Shown here: positions 10,501-18,722 of the stretch, piece after piece | Layout of the letters: each line of letters starts with the position of its first letter | Numbering within the stretch: position 1 is the stretch's first letter | Source of the DNA: an uncultured Gammaproteobacteria bacterium | Lineage (GTDB): Bacteria > Pseudomonadota > Gammaproteobacteria > Pseudomonadales > Porticoccaceae | Length of the DNA stretch: 64,000 bases | Direction: 5' to 3' | Assembly (NCBI GenBank): GCA_913058345.1 | Contig: CAJXQR010000002.1 | Location: 1 to 64,000 of the forward strand | Program-made: the position numbers and the translations under genes | The notes under the pieces: generated by a model | Told to the model about the DNA's origin: nothing | What the model saw: the letters and a program-made list of their open reading frames with translations, nothing else | Databases searched by the model: none

Positions 10501-11636
10501 GGTCCGTCAACGCGTCCCCTCGCTGGCATATTACTGGCGAGGGTATTCCCGTTGTTAAGATGGCACCCATCCATCAACAAGCCACCCAGCGCTGGCAGCC
10601 CTGGCCCGGTGAGACCTTAAACCTTCAAGCCATAGAGCCCCAGCCCGTACCCGGCCCCAACACGACTATTGAAAGTATTGCTCTCGACTATACCCCCGGC
10701 AAGCGCAGTGCAACTGTAGAGCTGAAGCTGCAAATCCGCACTAGCCTGGGGGGTGATTACCGCTTTAAACAGCCTCCCGGTAGTGAACTGCAGCGCATGA
10801 GTATTGATGGTATTGAGCAGACCCGGCCGAAAGAACAAGAATTTGTGGTGATACCCCTCCGCCCTGGCTTGCAAACGATCGATCTCAAATGGCAGTTACC
10901 CAGCGGTGTCGCCCTGCGCACCACTACACCCAGTTTCTCACTGCCAACACCGGCCACCAATATCAACCTGAAAATGCATTTGCCTGAGGGTCGCTGGCCC
11001 CTGCTATTGAGTGGCCCCGACATTGGCCCGGCCATGCTCTACTGGGGAGTACTGGCGGTGATTATTGCCATCGCCATTGCCCTTGGCATTTGCGTGCAAC
11101 GGCTGCATTTGTCGATACCTCTGAAAACCTGGCATTGGTTGCTATTGGCCATCGGCATGAGTACTGTCAATATGGTCGGCAGCCTGCCCGTTGTGCTCTG
11201 GTTTTTTGCCATGGAGGCCCGTCGCCGTTACAAACCTGCCTCCACATCAAGGCTCTTTAACTTGATGCAAATGGGTTTAATCGGACTATCCTTGGTGGCC
11301 CTGGTGAGTCTCTTTTCCACCATACCCCAAAGTCTCCTATCGTCACCCAATATGCAGATAACTGGCAATGGCTCCAGCGCTTATATTTACCAGTGGTATC
11401 AGGATCACAGCAGCGACAATCTGCCCAATGCCTGGGTCTTTAGCCTGCCCCTATGGGTGTTCCGCCTGACTATGTTGCTTTGGTCCATGTGGCTGGTGTT
11501 CGCCCTCCTGAAGTGGATTAAATGGGGCTGGGAATGCCTTTCTAGCGACACACTGTGGCACAACACACCACCGCGACAACTGCGGAGAAAGAGCCTCAAG
11601 AAGCCAGCAGACACCCCCCCCAATGAAGGGGCATAA
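7512..11636 (+). CDS. Very large exported/membrane protein, unrecognised
   Basis: This protein of about 1374 residues matches no family I recognise. The ATG at 7512 follows AAGGA by eight bases and opens a clean signal peptide ending in GHAASS; a GTG at 7485 would spoil it. The first 450 residues look like an exported, beta-rich, Trp- and Pro-rich domain. Hydrophobic segments follow at about residues 474-575 and 668-690. A second signal-peptide-like segment ends in a QAQAQ run at about 710-738, then comes another beta-rich domain (about 740-1170), and at least four helices close the protein (about 1176-1340). The tail is basic and probably cytoplasmic. The two exported domains with membrane clusters suggest an ancient fusion or an envelope-spanning scaffold. 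No co-directional neighbour lies close enough to suggest an operon. Confidence 0.85.
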   Translation: MPAPLITTLLLLFIATIGHAASSAKLPAPPALAAWETWVLRDQTEHPCPRIAQQTEQRRCVWPGQLAINLYPGGGDFLQSLHVVAPSWVILPGENKHWPQSVTLNNKTAVVLEFKGKPALRVNAGNYTIRGQWRWQKTPQYLSVPTETALIELSHEGEPAKATIDLQGRLWLRDQKTKTSLKNLEDTLQLAVFRSLNDAIPMQLDTELRLSVAGKPREITLGQLLPNNAETLHFESPLPARIEPDGRLKIQARAGQWVLRLRARYLDQPSQFTMRRMDKDWPAQEIWSFRAAPHLRGVKPVGLPAIDPSQIDIPPRFAKLPTFLMTPDATLELQEQYRGDASPAANRLDLQRTLWLDFDGTGATSKDHIRGTMTHGWRLQASPNLQLGRVVSNGSPQLVTQMEGETGSGIEIRQSQVDVEAINRIDSLATISANGWLHDLDSVAITLQLPPGWQLWHAGGPDSVSQSWLSRWDLWDAFICLLIVAALLRALSWHWALIGAITLALTYHEPHSPLLSWVILVAALPLLKVLPNGKFKQLTTSLAYLALSALLLIILAFSVQQIRQGLYPQLEMNRVINSSYSAYSQAPAHFARSLPEKARGESALSELDSSASTVLEQKVVRQRYRPSDNVQTGPGEPDWQWQQVHLRWSGPVSIGEPLTLYLSPPLLTRFLKFAQIALVALLFYGLANPLLREHRLFGRKGEPAPASGVSSYLLPVLCLLAGLGLNAPQAQAQVQAQPPLKGPEHSHSFPSEKLLQDLKTELLKAPQCAPQCAALQNIDISVNQQQLRLRLTASAGSVVAFPLPLHESWQAQSILIDNEPATLAKDKGKHWVPLEAGVHDVVLIGLAHGDNISIPFTLPPHNTHVDAPGWRIHGVNTGHVSGNSVQLEKEQKQVLADTLLPAPITPFVQVERQLNTDIDWELVTTVRRIAPENGSINLRIPLLPGESVVSQNSLVKDRHVLVSLSSQQRKVQWRSVLKPTEELNLTATQTANWIEIWSVNASPRWHITGEGIPVVKMAPIHQQATQRWQPWPGETLNLQAIEPQPVPGPNTTIESIALDYTPGKRSATVELKLQIRTSLGGDYRFKQPPGSELQRMSIDGIEQTRPKEQEFVVIPLRPGLQTIDLKWQLPSGVALRTTTPSFSLPTPATNINLKMHLPEGRWPLLLSGPDIGPAMLYWGVLAVIIAIAIALGICVQRLHLSIPLKTWHWLLLAIGMSTVNMVGSLPVVLWFFAMEARRRYKPASTSRLFNLMQMGLIGLSLVALVSLFSTIPQSLLSSPNMQITGNGSSAYIYQWYQDHSSDNLPNAWVFSLPLWVFRLTMLLWSMWLVFALLKWIKWGWECLSSDTLWHNTPPRQLRRKSLKKPADTPPNEGA

Positions 11637-12125
11637 CCGAATAATAGGAAGCCCCATGAATTTTTCTATCCCCGAAAAAAAACTCCTGTTTTGATGATTT
11701 CGGCTCCCCTCAGTGTCGAGCTCATCAAGCCGATAAAAGACCAGGCCCACAGTCATCGCTTTTTCGACCACCGCCGTAAATTGCTTACACTGGCTTGGGA
11801 GTGCAATGGTCCGTGTTATTCTCACAATAAACAGGTCGAACCTCTTTATCATCAGTACTAACGCTACTAAATTACCGCGGGTACTGATGACGTACAACTG
11901 CGTGATATCACCAAAATGATCGCTTGGGTTTTATGCGACAACAAAAGCTCAGCGGTATAGCCCAATCTTGAAAAACGTTACTCTATATGCGCGAAAAATA
12001 TGCACGAAAACCTAAAAGGACAGGGATGCCTGAATGACAAACACCAAAGAAAAAAACAGCTTCTGTTTAACGGCTTTTAGAGATGACACAGTGAAAACCA
12101 GTGCTATCGGGAAGGAATGACAATA
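11637..12125. other. Intergenic stretch without a convincing gene
   Basis: About 490 bp separate the large membrane protein from the hybrid kinase. A minus-strand frame (11451-11897) crosses into the coding region but has no family resemblance, so I treat it as a shadow. The only structure I see is a perfect 10-bp inverted repeat at 11849-11890. The kinase promoter must lie here, but no clear -35/-10 pair could be chosen. Confidence 0.6.
11849..11890. repeat. Perfect 10-bp inverted repeat
   Basis: TCATCAGTAC at 11849-11858 and its exact complement GTACTGATGA at 11881-11890 flank a 22-base spacer. No T-tract follows on either strand, so a factor-independent terminator is unlikely. A regulatory site for the downstream kinase or an mRNA hairpin is possible. 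Confidence 0.5.
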
Positions 12126-15100
12126 ATGCCATTATCCAGAATTCAATTGCGCATAGTGCTGCCCGCCATCATGCTGCTAACAGCAAGTCTACTACTGGTT
12201 TTTTCTGCTCTGAGAAATTACCAAATAGCCGAACAGCGTCTCATCACCAAGGAGCTCGAACAAAGCAGACAGGCCCTTGATTTTCTAAAACAGGAGATTG
12301 AGTACCACGTCTCTCAGCCAGAACCTATCCCTAATGCTCAGCGTCTGCTAATGACCAATAGTATTGGCAAAGATATCGAAACCCTTGTTCTTATCAGTGC
12401 CTCCGGACAGATACTAGCCAGTCGTTTCTCAAATAATGACATCGATACCCAGGCTCTGCTGTCCCAATTCACCCAAACTCAGGACCAAAGTCATGTCAGC
12501 TCAACTGACAACGGTGCGTCTATAGAAGCTTACCTCCCTCTCGAGTTGGATTTACTTGAAAGTGATGGCTTAAATGCGAAACAACTTTTCCTTTATGCAA
12601 GCTACGATTTAACCGCTAGCAAAGCCGCTCTCTGGCAGCAAATTCGTAGTGACTCTCAACATCTCTGGCTAGCGATGTTCATGATTGTCATTATTATCGC
12701 TTATTTACTCGAACGCTTTGTCACCCGACCACTGGCAAAGTTGGCCGAATTTTCTCGGCAACTCTCCCACGACTACACAGGGTTACAGAATACCGACAAC
12801 TATTTGGGTGAAATAGCAACGCTGAGCGAAACACTCAATACAATGAGCAGCAAGATTGCACGAACTGTGAATAACTTAAATTCACAACAAGAACACCTTG
12901 AAGTCACTCTGCACTCCATAGGCGATGCCGTCATTACTACCGATGGTGCAGGGCTAGTGACCCGTATGAATCCCGTCGCAGAACACCTCACCGGCTGGTA
13001 CGCCTACGAGGCGAGGGGACTACCATTAAAAAGCATTTTCCCCATCATCAACGCCAGTACCCGTGAAGTTGTGCCCAACCCTGTAGAGGAAGTCCTCAGC
13101 AGCGGTGAAACCGTCTATTTAAGCAACCACACCACCTTAATTGCCAAAGATGGCAGCGAATATCAAATATCAGACTCCGCAGCCCCTATTCGCAATAGCA
13201 ATGATTTTATAGAAGGTATCATTCTAGTTTTCAATGACGTTACCGAGCAATATAAATTACGTCAGGCTGCGAGAGATATTCAGCTACAAATACAAGGCTT
13301 ATTTGACGACATGCAAACAATGGCCGGTATTTTAGAACTCGACGGCACCGTTGCTTTTATGAACAACACCCCGATGAAAATCAGAGGCATTGACTTCAGC
13401 GATATCATCGGCAAAAAATTGTGGGAATGTCCCTGGTTCGATTACGGGATAGAGGCTCAGAATTCTGTAAAAGATGACTGTCTAAAAGTGGCAACAGGCA
13501 CGAAGATTCTCAGAGATACCCAAATAAGCACCTCGAGTGGTGAGCTTATGTGGATTGAGTTCAGTATCCATCCAGTCTGTAATGAACAAGGAGATATTCT
13601 TCAGCTAGTCGCAGAGGGCTACAACATCAGTGACAGGAAAAAAGCGGAAAAAGCACTTAGCGCGTCCTTGCGACAGCTTAAACTTTACCGAGAACAAACG
13701 CCCTTAGCGACTATTGAATGGAATAAAGACTTTCAAATCAAGAACTGGAATGCTGCTGCCACCAAACTTTTCGGCTATGAGCCAGATGAGGCTGTAGGCC
13801 AGACTGCAGGCCTGATCATGCCTGAATCCGCAGTCTCTGAAGTCGCTCGCACCTGGAATAGCATTATCCACCAAGACGGGAGAGCCATTACTACCAACCA
13901 AAACATCACCAAAGATGGCCGTAGTATTCTCTGCCAATGGCACAATCAGGCCATTCTTGACCACACAGGTAAAGTGGTCAGCATGGCATCGATGGCGCTG
14001 GATATAACCGCCGAGCACGAAGCAAAATTAGCGCTCATTAAACAGGAGCAAGAGCAGCGAGAAATAATCAATTCGCTGACAGAAGGTATTATTACCATTG
14101 ATCAGAGTGGCAAAATACTGAGCATTAATCCAGCAGCTGAGAAAATCTTTGGCTACACTAAAGATGAGATTGGCGGTAGGGAACTGTGCCAAATCGCACC
14201 CAAATTTGACATAGACCAAATTGACCAATACCTAAAAAATAAAGTAACGGCTAGCGGCGCGCCTATCCTCGACGGGCTTATAGAAACCATTGGCCGACGC
14301 AAAAACCTCAGCACGTTTCCACTGCAAGTGGGTGCTGCAGAACTGCCCCCAGCAGCGGACGGTTCACGCCGTTTTATCGGTTCTTTGAATGATCTCACAG
14401 AGACAAAGTTACAACAGGAACATCTTCAACGTACACAAAAAATGGATTCCCTGAGTAAAATCGTCGGCGGCATTGCACACGATTACAACAATATGCTCGC
14501 CATTATTCTTGGTTATGCCGATTTAATCACTGTCAAATATCAAGATGTCGCAGGCCTAGAAAAATATGCCACTGAAATTACTCAGGCTGGTGAACGCGGA
14601 CGCGACCTAACCAAGCGCATGCTCGCTTTTTCTAAGCAGGTTAGCTCTCAACCCGAAGCCATAAACTTGCACACCGCTCTGCTCTCGCAAAGCAAGTTAT
14701 TGAGCAAGTCTCTTACCTCTTTAATTAAACTCAACTACTGCCTCTGTGAGTCTCCCTGGTTAATCTATACCAACCAGAATGAGCTCGAAGACACACTATT
14801 TAATTTAGCCATTAACGCCAGGCAGGCCATGATCAGCGGCGGCGTTTTAACACTCGCTACCCACAAATGCCACCTCGACTTTGCCCAGGCGCGCGCCATT
14901 GGTCTTGCCGAGGGTGAGTATATGCAGCTTATCATTGAAGACAATGGCGCCGGTATCAGTGAAGAGATTGCCGATAAAATCTTTGACCCCTACTTCACCA
15001 CCAAAAGCGATGAAGGCATAGGCCTGGGTTTAAGTCAGGCCTATGCTTTTATGGATCGCAATGACGGTATCATACGCCTTGAATCTTCATCTAATAACGG

Positions 15101-15572
15101 CAGCCGGTTCTCACTCTATTTCCCACGCTATGAGGGGACTATCGCTCCGCAATTGCCCGAGCAAGAGATACCAGTAGCCACACAGGCCAACGCTGAAAAA
15201 ATTCTTATCGTCGATGACGAGCCGGCCTTAAGAGAAATTACCCAGGAGATGCTCACCATGGCCGGATACGACGTGCTGATTGCAGACTCAGGTGAAACTG
15301 CCTTAAAGCTACTGGCCAATGAAACTGTCGATCTTTTGCTAAGCGACATCATCATGCCGCAAACAAACGGCTACGAGCTAGCCAGGATCGTCAATAAAGA
15401 ATACCCTACTGTAAAAATACTACTGGCCAGCGGCTACAACGGTGAACAATCCTTGCAAGAAGAGCCTCTAGATAGCCCAATTTTGCGCAAGCCCTTTCGT
15501 TCTACTGAGCTACTTAATACCGTCGCGGACTTACTGAAAGACAAGAGTAAAATCCTCAAAAATGACCATTAA
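12126..15572 (+). CDS. Multi-PAS hybrid sensor histidine kinase
   Basis: This inner-membrane kinase has about 1148 residues. Domain order: helix 1 (about 10-30), a periplasmic sensor, helix 2 (about 180-200), HAMP, four PAS-like domains (about 255-770), a dimerisation/phosphoacceptor domain with His785 in IAHDYNN, an ATPase domain (DNGAG and GLGLS boxes, about 885-1000) and a C-terminal receiver with Asp1074 in LLLSDIIMP. The HDYNN phosphoacceptor box resembles the NtrB-like/HisKA_4 hybrid kinases. ATG 12126 is preferred to ATG 12117 because AAGGA is nine bases from the former and only about one from the latter. It overlaps the next gene by 11 bases, so the REC–EAL protein is its likely partner. 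Confidence 0.93.
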   Translation: MPLSRIQLRIVLPAIMLLTASLLLVFSALRNYQIAEQRLITKELEQSRQALDFLKQEIEYHVSQPEPIPNAQRLLMTNSIGKDIETLVLISASGQILASRFSNNDIDTQALLSQFTQTQDQSHVSSTDNGASIEAYLPLELDLLESDGLNAKQLFLYASYDLTASKAALWQQIRSDSQHLWLAMFMIVIIIAYLLERFVTRPLAKLAEFSRQLSHDYTGLQNTDNYLGEIATLSETLNTMSSKIARTVNNLNSQQEHLEVTLHSIGDAVITTDGAGLVTRMNPVAEHLTGWYAYEARGLPLKSIFPIINASTREVVPNPVEEVLSSGETVYLSNHTTLIAKDGSEYQISDSAAPIRNSNDFIEGIILVFNDVTEQYKLRQAARDIQLQIQGLFDDMQTMAGILELDGTVAFMNNTPMKIRGIDFSDIIGKKLWECPWFDYGIEAQNSVKDDCLKVATGTKILRDTQISTSSGELMWIEFSIHPVCNEQGDILQLVAEGYNISDRKKAEKALSASLRQLKLYREQTPLATIEWNKDFQIKNWNAAATKLFGYEPDEAVGQTAGLIMPESAVSEVARTWNSIIHQDGRAITTNQNITKDGRSILCQWHNQAILDHTGKVVSMASMALDITAEHEAKLALIKQEQEQREIINSLTEGIITIDQSGKILSINPAAEKIFGYTKDEIGGRELCQIAPKFDIDQIDQYLKNKVTASGAPILDGLIETIGRRKNLSTFPLQVGAAELPPAADGSRRFIGSLNDLTETKLQQEHLQRTQKMDSLSKIVGGIAHDYNNMLAIILGYADLITVKYQDVAGLEKYATEITQAGERGRDLTKRMLAFSKQVSSQPEAINLHTALLSQSKLLSKSLTSLIKLNYCLCESPWLIYTNQNELEDTLFNLAINARQAMISGGVLTLATHKCHLDFAQARAIGLAEGEYMQLIIEDNGAGISEEIADKIFDPYFTTKSDEGIGLGLSQAYAFMDRNDGIIRLESSSNNGSRFSLYFPRYEGTIAPQLPEQEIPVATQANAEKILIVDDEPALREITQEMLTMAGYDVLIADSGETALKLLANETVDLLLSDIIMPQTNGYELARIVNKEYPTVKILLASGYNGEQSLQEEPLDSPILRKPFRSTELLNTVADLLKDKSKILKNDH

Positions 15573-17223
15573 AACCTGGCCATCAGCACCCGAGATCAAT
15601 AGCGGCGTTGCTGAAATTGACACCAGACAGCTACAACTGCTGCAACTCATTTATAGAGCCCATCTGCTTGTCGACCAAGGTGCAAGCACGGCTGAGCTGC
15701 TACGACAAGCTCAGGACCTTATCGTTTGCGCTGCGTCCTACTTCAGACAAGAAAAAGAGGTAATGCAGGCACTTGGACATCCCAATCTTGCGACGGTGCT
15801 GACAAGCCAAAATAACACTTTGCAAAACTTACTGGATCAGTTCAATAGCTGCGCCTTTAACCGAGAAGCCATTGGCAACTTTATTTTGTTTCTCACAAAT
15901 TCTCTAATCGCACATGTTAAAACTATCGACAACAATGTAACGCTAACTGGCAAATCCTTAAGCCACAAAATTATAGCGCCACTACTTGGCCCCGAGCCGC
16001 TCAATAGTTATCACGCTGTCGACATTTATATCGTCGACGACGAGCAGCAACATATTGATCTAATGATAGAAATGATCAACATAGCCGGCTTATCAGCAAC
16101 TGGTTTTACATCGGCAAAGCTCTTTATCGACCATCCTATTGCCAATACCGACATTATTTTTCTTGATTTAAGTATGCCGGACCTGGATGGTATCGAGGTT
16201 ATGCGCACTCTCTACGACAAGGGTTCGATACCTACCTACATTCTCGTCAGTGGTTTTGATGAGCGCGTGCTGCATTCCGCCAGGCAATTTGCCGAAGCAA
16301 AAAACATTCCCGTTGCAAAAACACTCAGCAAGCCCATCAATACTCAAGAATTTATTCATTATATCAGTCAACTACATATTAAAACTCGACTACAACTGAC
16401 TAAAGCCTGTGTACCGCAACTACAACCAGCAAACATCCAGGAGCAACTTTCTCTCGAACAATTAAAAATTGCCATTCGTGAAAATCAACTTGTTCTTTTC
16501 TACCAGCCAAAGCTGAATATGAAGAGTCGCCAAGTCACTGGCTTCGAAGCTCTGGTTCGACTCCAGCACCCCACACTTGGTCTTATTTTTCCCGACCAGT
16601 TTATTGCCATGGCCGAACAAAATAATTTGATTTCTGAGCTAACTAACGAGGTCTTCAGGTTGGCTACTGACGATTATTCACTCTTTCGTGCTGCGGGCGT
16701 GAATCCGGGAATTTCGATTAATATTTCTGCCCAGAATTTGCTCGATCTATCCATGCCCGAACGCTTTGCCAAGCTAGCCGACGCAAAGAACATACCGACC
16801 GAAATGATCACCATAGAGCTGACAGAAACAGCCATCTTAAAATCGGTATCCGACTCTCTGGACATTTTAAACCGACTGCGCATGAAGGGTTTCTCTCTGT
16901 CAATCGACGACTTTGGCACCGGTTATTCGTCATTAGTACAACTTTATCAGGCGCCTTTTACTGAATTAAAAATCGATCAGAGTTTTGTCATGCGAATGCT
17001 GGACGATGACGAAGCCCTGTCAATTGTAAAAATTTGTATTTTACTCGCTAAGGAACTGAGATTAACGTCCGTCGCCGAAGGTGTAGAAAGCCAACAGGTT
17101 TGGGATAAGTTAGAACAGCTGGGTTGTGACCTGGCTCAGGGCTACTTTATTTCTAAGCCTATCCCGATCAACGACTGCTGTGAATGGATAAAAAGAGAGG
17201 CCGCCAATAAACCTTTACACTAA
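15562..17223 (+). CDS. Response regulator: hemerythrin-like, REC and EAL domains
   Basis: This 553-residue protein starts inside the end of the kinase gene, which implies translational coupling. Residues 1-130 resemble a bacteriohemerythrin four-helix bundle: W-P near the start, GVAEID, an E-K-E-V-M helix and a final HVKTIDNN. Several iron-ligand His positions are replaced, including the His after GVAEID (now Arg-Gln). A receiver domain follows (about 150-275) with Asp202 in IIFLDLSMP. The EAL phosphodiesterase domain (about 295-545) looks intact: FEALVR, SINIS, ELTET, DDFGTGYSS, LKID, AEGVE and AQGY. The likely action is phosphorylation-controlled hydrolysis of c-di-GMP. Whether the degenerate hemerythrin still binds iron or oxygen is doubtful. 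Confidence 0.92.
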   Translation: MTIKTWPSAPEINSGVAEIDTRQLQLLQLIYRAHLLVDQGASTAELLRQAQDLIVCAASYFRQEKEVMQALGHPNLATVLTSQNNTLQNLLDQFNSCAFNREAIGNFILFLTNSLIAHVKTIDNNVTLTGKSLSHKIIAPLLGPEPLNSYHAVDIYIVDDEQQHIDLMIEMINIAGLSATGFTSAKLFIDHPIANTDIIFLDLSMPDLDGIEVMRTLYDKGSIPTYILVSGFDERVLHSARQFAEAKNIPVAKTLSKPINTQEFIHYISQLHIKTRLQLTKACVPQLQPANIQEQLSLEQLKIAIRENQLVLFYQPKLNMKSRQVTGFEALVRLQHPTLGLIFPDQFIAMAEQNNLISELTNEVFRLATDDYSLFRAAGVNPGISINISAQNLLDLSMPERFAKLADAKNIPTEMITIELTETAILKSVSDSLDILNRLRMKGFSLSIDDFGTGYSSLVQLYQAPFTELKIDQSFVMRMLDDDEALSIVKICILLAKELRLTSVAEGVESQQVWDKLEQLGCDLAQGYFISKPIPINDCCEWIKREAANKPLH

Positions 17224-18086
17224 ATTGGTGCCAGTAACTCACCATAACCCTCTTGGTATGAACCGTAACGCAGAACATAACCAAGTCGCAGTAAACGATC
17301 ATTGCGACAACGTTTATTCAGTTTTTTTTGCATCACATTTGTAGTTTTGGCAGGTGGTGGAGGACAAGACATAAGCTCACTCAACCACAATGCCATCTCT
17401 GCTAGCAGGACGGGTGCGCTATCACTTGCCAAATAAAGATTATCTAAGGGCTTATCAAGAAGTGCTCTATCAATTAAAAAACTCAAGACACCGAGACAAT
17501 CCTCTTCGTGAATACGGTTGCTATAGTAGGGGGGATCGTACTGTATAGGCTTGCCCTCGCGCACCCGGCGCAACAGGCCTTCTCGGCCTCGGCCATAAAT
17601 CCCACTAAAACGCACCACAATACTGTCGACAGAATGCGCCCATAACTGCTGCTCTGCGTGCACCAGGGCTTTGCCATTAAAACTGCTGGCGTGAGCTGGG
17701 CTCTCTTCATCTACCCACTCACCATTATCCTGTCCGTAAACGCTAGTCGACGAAACCAGCAAGCAACGCGGTCTAGCTTCGGAATTCGGCAATCTAGCAT
17801 GAGCAAAATGACGAAGTACATTAAGAAGACCTTGCCCGTACAGCTTTTGGTAAGCTGCTTCATTTCGTTGCGATGGAGCTAACACAAAAATGACAATATC
17901 CACATCCGTCGGTATTCTTTTTACTGACTGTGGTGCAGTAATATCCGCCAATACCAGCTGTAAACCCGTAACAGGCAATTTCAAGGGAGTCCGTTTTACC
18001 GCAACCACTGTGTGTTTTTCAGCGATTAAGCAAACAGCCAACCGACGACCTAGAGCACCGCAACCCACTAATAGAATTTTAGCCAT
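17220..18086 (-). CDS. NAD-dependent epimerase/SDR-family protein (YeeZ-like)
   Basis: This 288-residue cytosolic protein opens with the Rossmann motif LLVGCGALGRR and contains SSTSVYG and VVRFSGIYG, typical of atypical/extended short-chain dehydrogenases of the YeeZ group. The usual catalytic YxxxK is not clear, so enzyme activity is unproven. The ATG at 18086 is chosen because it places the Rossmann strand at the N-terminus; an upstream start at 18113 adds nine unrelated residues. It overlaps the upstream yjdF-like gene by eight bases. Its 3' end overlaps the convergent REC–EAL gene by four bases. Confidence 0.85.
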   Translation of the reverse strand: MAKILLVGCGALGRRLAVCLIAEKHTVVAVKRTPLKLPVTGLQLVLADITAPQSVKRIPTDVDIVIFVLAPSQRNEAAYQKLYGQGLLNVLRHFAHARLPNSEARPRCLLVSSTSVYGQDNGEWVDEESPAHASSFNGKALVHAEQQLWAHSVDSIVVRFSGIYGRGREGLLRRVREGKPIQYDPPYYSNRIHEEDCLGVLSFLIDRALLDKPLDNLYLASDSAPVLLAEMALWLSELMSCPPPPAKTTNVMQKKLNKRCRNDRLLRLGYVLRYGSYQEGYGELLAPI

Positions 18087-18696
18087 TAGCGACCAGACGC
18101 TTAATTTGTGCATCCTGCCAGCGTGCCAATACGAGTTGTGCGGCTATGGCGCCCAGCAAGGCCAAGAACATATCCCACTGTGCATCCCAAATATCGCCCT
18201 GCACCCCCAGAAACTCAATTGACCCGTCACCACCGAACACAGCCACCCACCATTCAATCAATTCGTAAAAAGCACTAAACGCCAGGCAAAAGCACATTAC
18301 GAGAAAAAACAGCCAGCGCCCCGGTTTGACAATTTCACGACGAATAAATATTTCACGGGCTACTAAAGCCGGCACAAATCCCTGAGCAATGTGCCCGAGG
18401 CGATCATAGTTATTACGGGAAAAATCAAACCACTCTTGCATCCAAAAACCTAGCGGTACCTTTGCATAGGTATAATGCGCACCAACCAGTAATAAAATGG
18501 CGTGGGCAAAGAGGAAATAATAGGCCAAGCGGGTTAACGGGAACGATTTGCGGCTCAGCCAGAGAATCGGCAAACCAATAAATACCGGTAGGGATTCAAG
18601 CCACCAAGTCATACGGTCAAAGGGGTCAACCCAGGACCAGCCCACTACTCCTGCCAACAGCACACATAAAATTAGCAACTCTCGATTATTTGTCAT
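18079..18696 (-). CDS. yjdF: YjdF/DUF2238 inner-membrane protein
   Basis: This 205-residue protein has about five to six predicted membrane helices and the family's signature polar stretches NNYDRLGHIAQG and FSAFYELIEWW, plus a conserved GDIWDAQWDM loop. The DUF2238/YjdF family is a conserved membrane group of unknown function. It overlaps the SDR gene by eight bases (TAATGGCTAA), so the two are probably translated together. The gene lies 26 bp downstream of mpl on the same strand and may share its transcript. Confidence 0.85.
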   Translation of the reverse strand: MTNNRELLILCVLLAGVVGWSWVDPFDRMTWWLESLPVFIGLPILWLSRKSFPLTRLAYYFLFAHAILLLVGAHYTYAKVPLGFWMQEWFDFSRNNYDRLGHIAQGFVPALVAREIFIRREIVKPGRWLFFLVMCFCLAFSAFYELIEWWVAVFGGDGSIEFLGVQGDIWDAQWDMFLALLGAIAAQLVLARWQDAQIKRLVANG

Positions 18697-18722
18697 CCAG
18701 CGATATCCACAAGACGGTCTAC

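Noticed and set aside
11451-11897. 148-codon minus-strand frame at the end of the large membrane gene
   Set aside because: It overlaps the coding end of a better-supported gene, has no family resemblance and no convincing ribosome-binding site.
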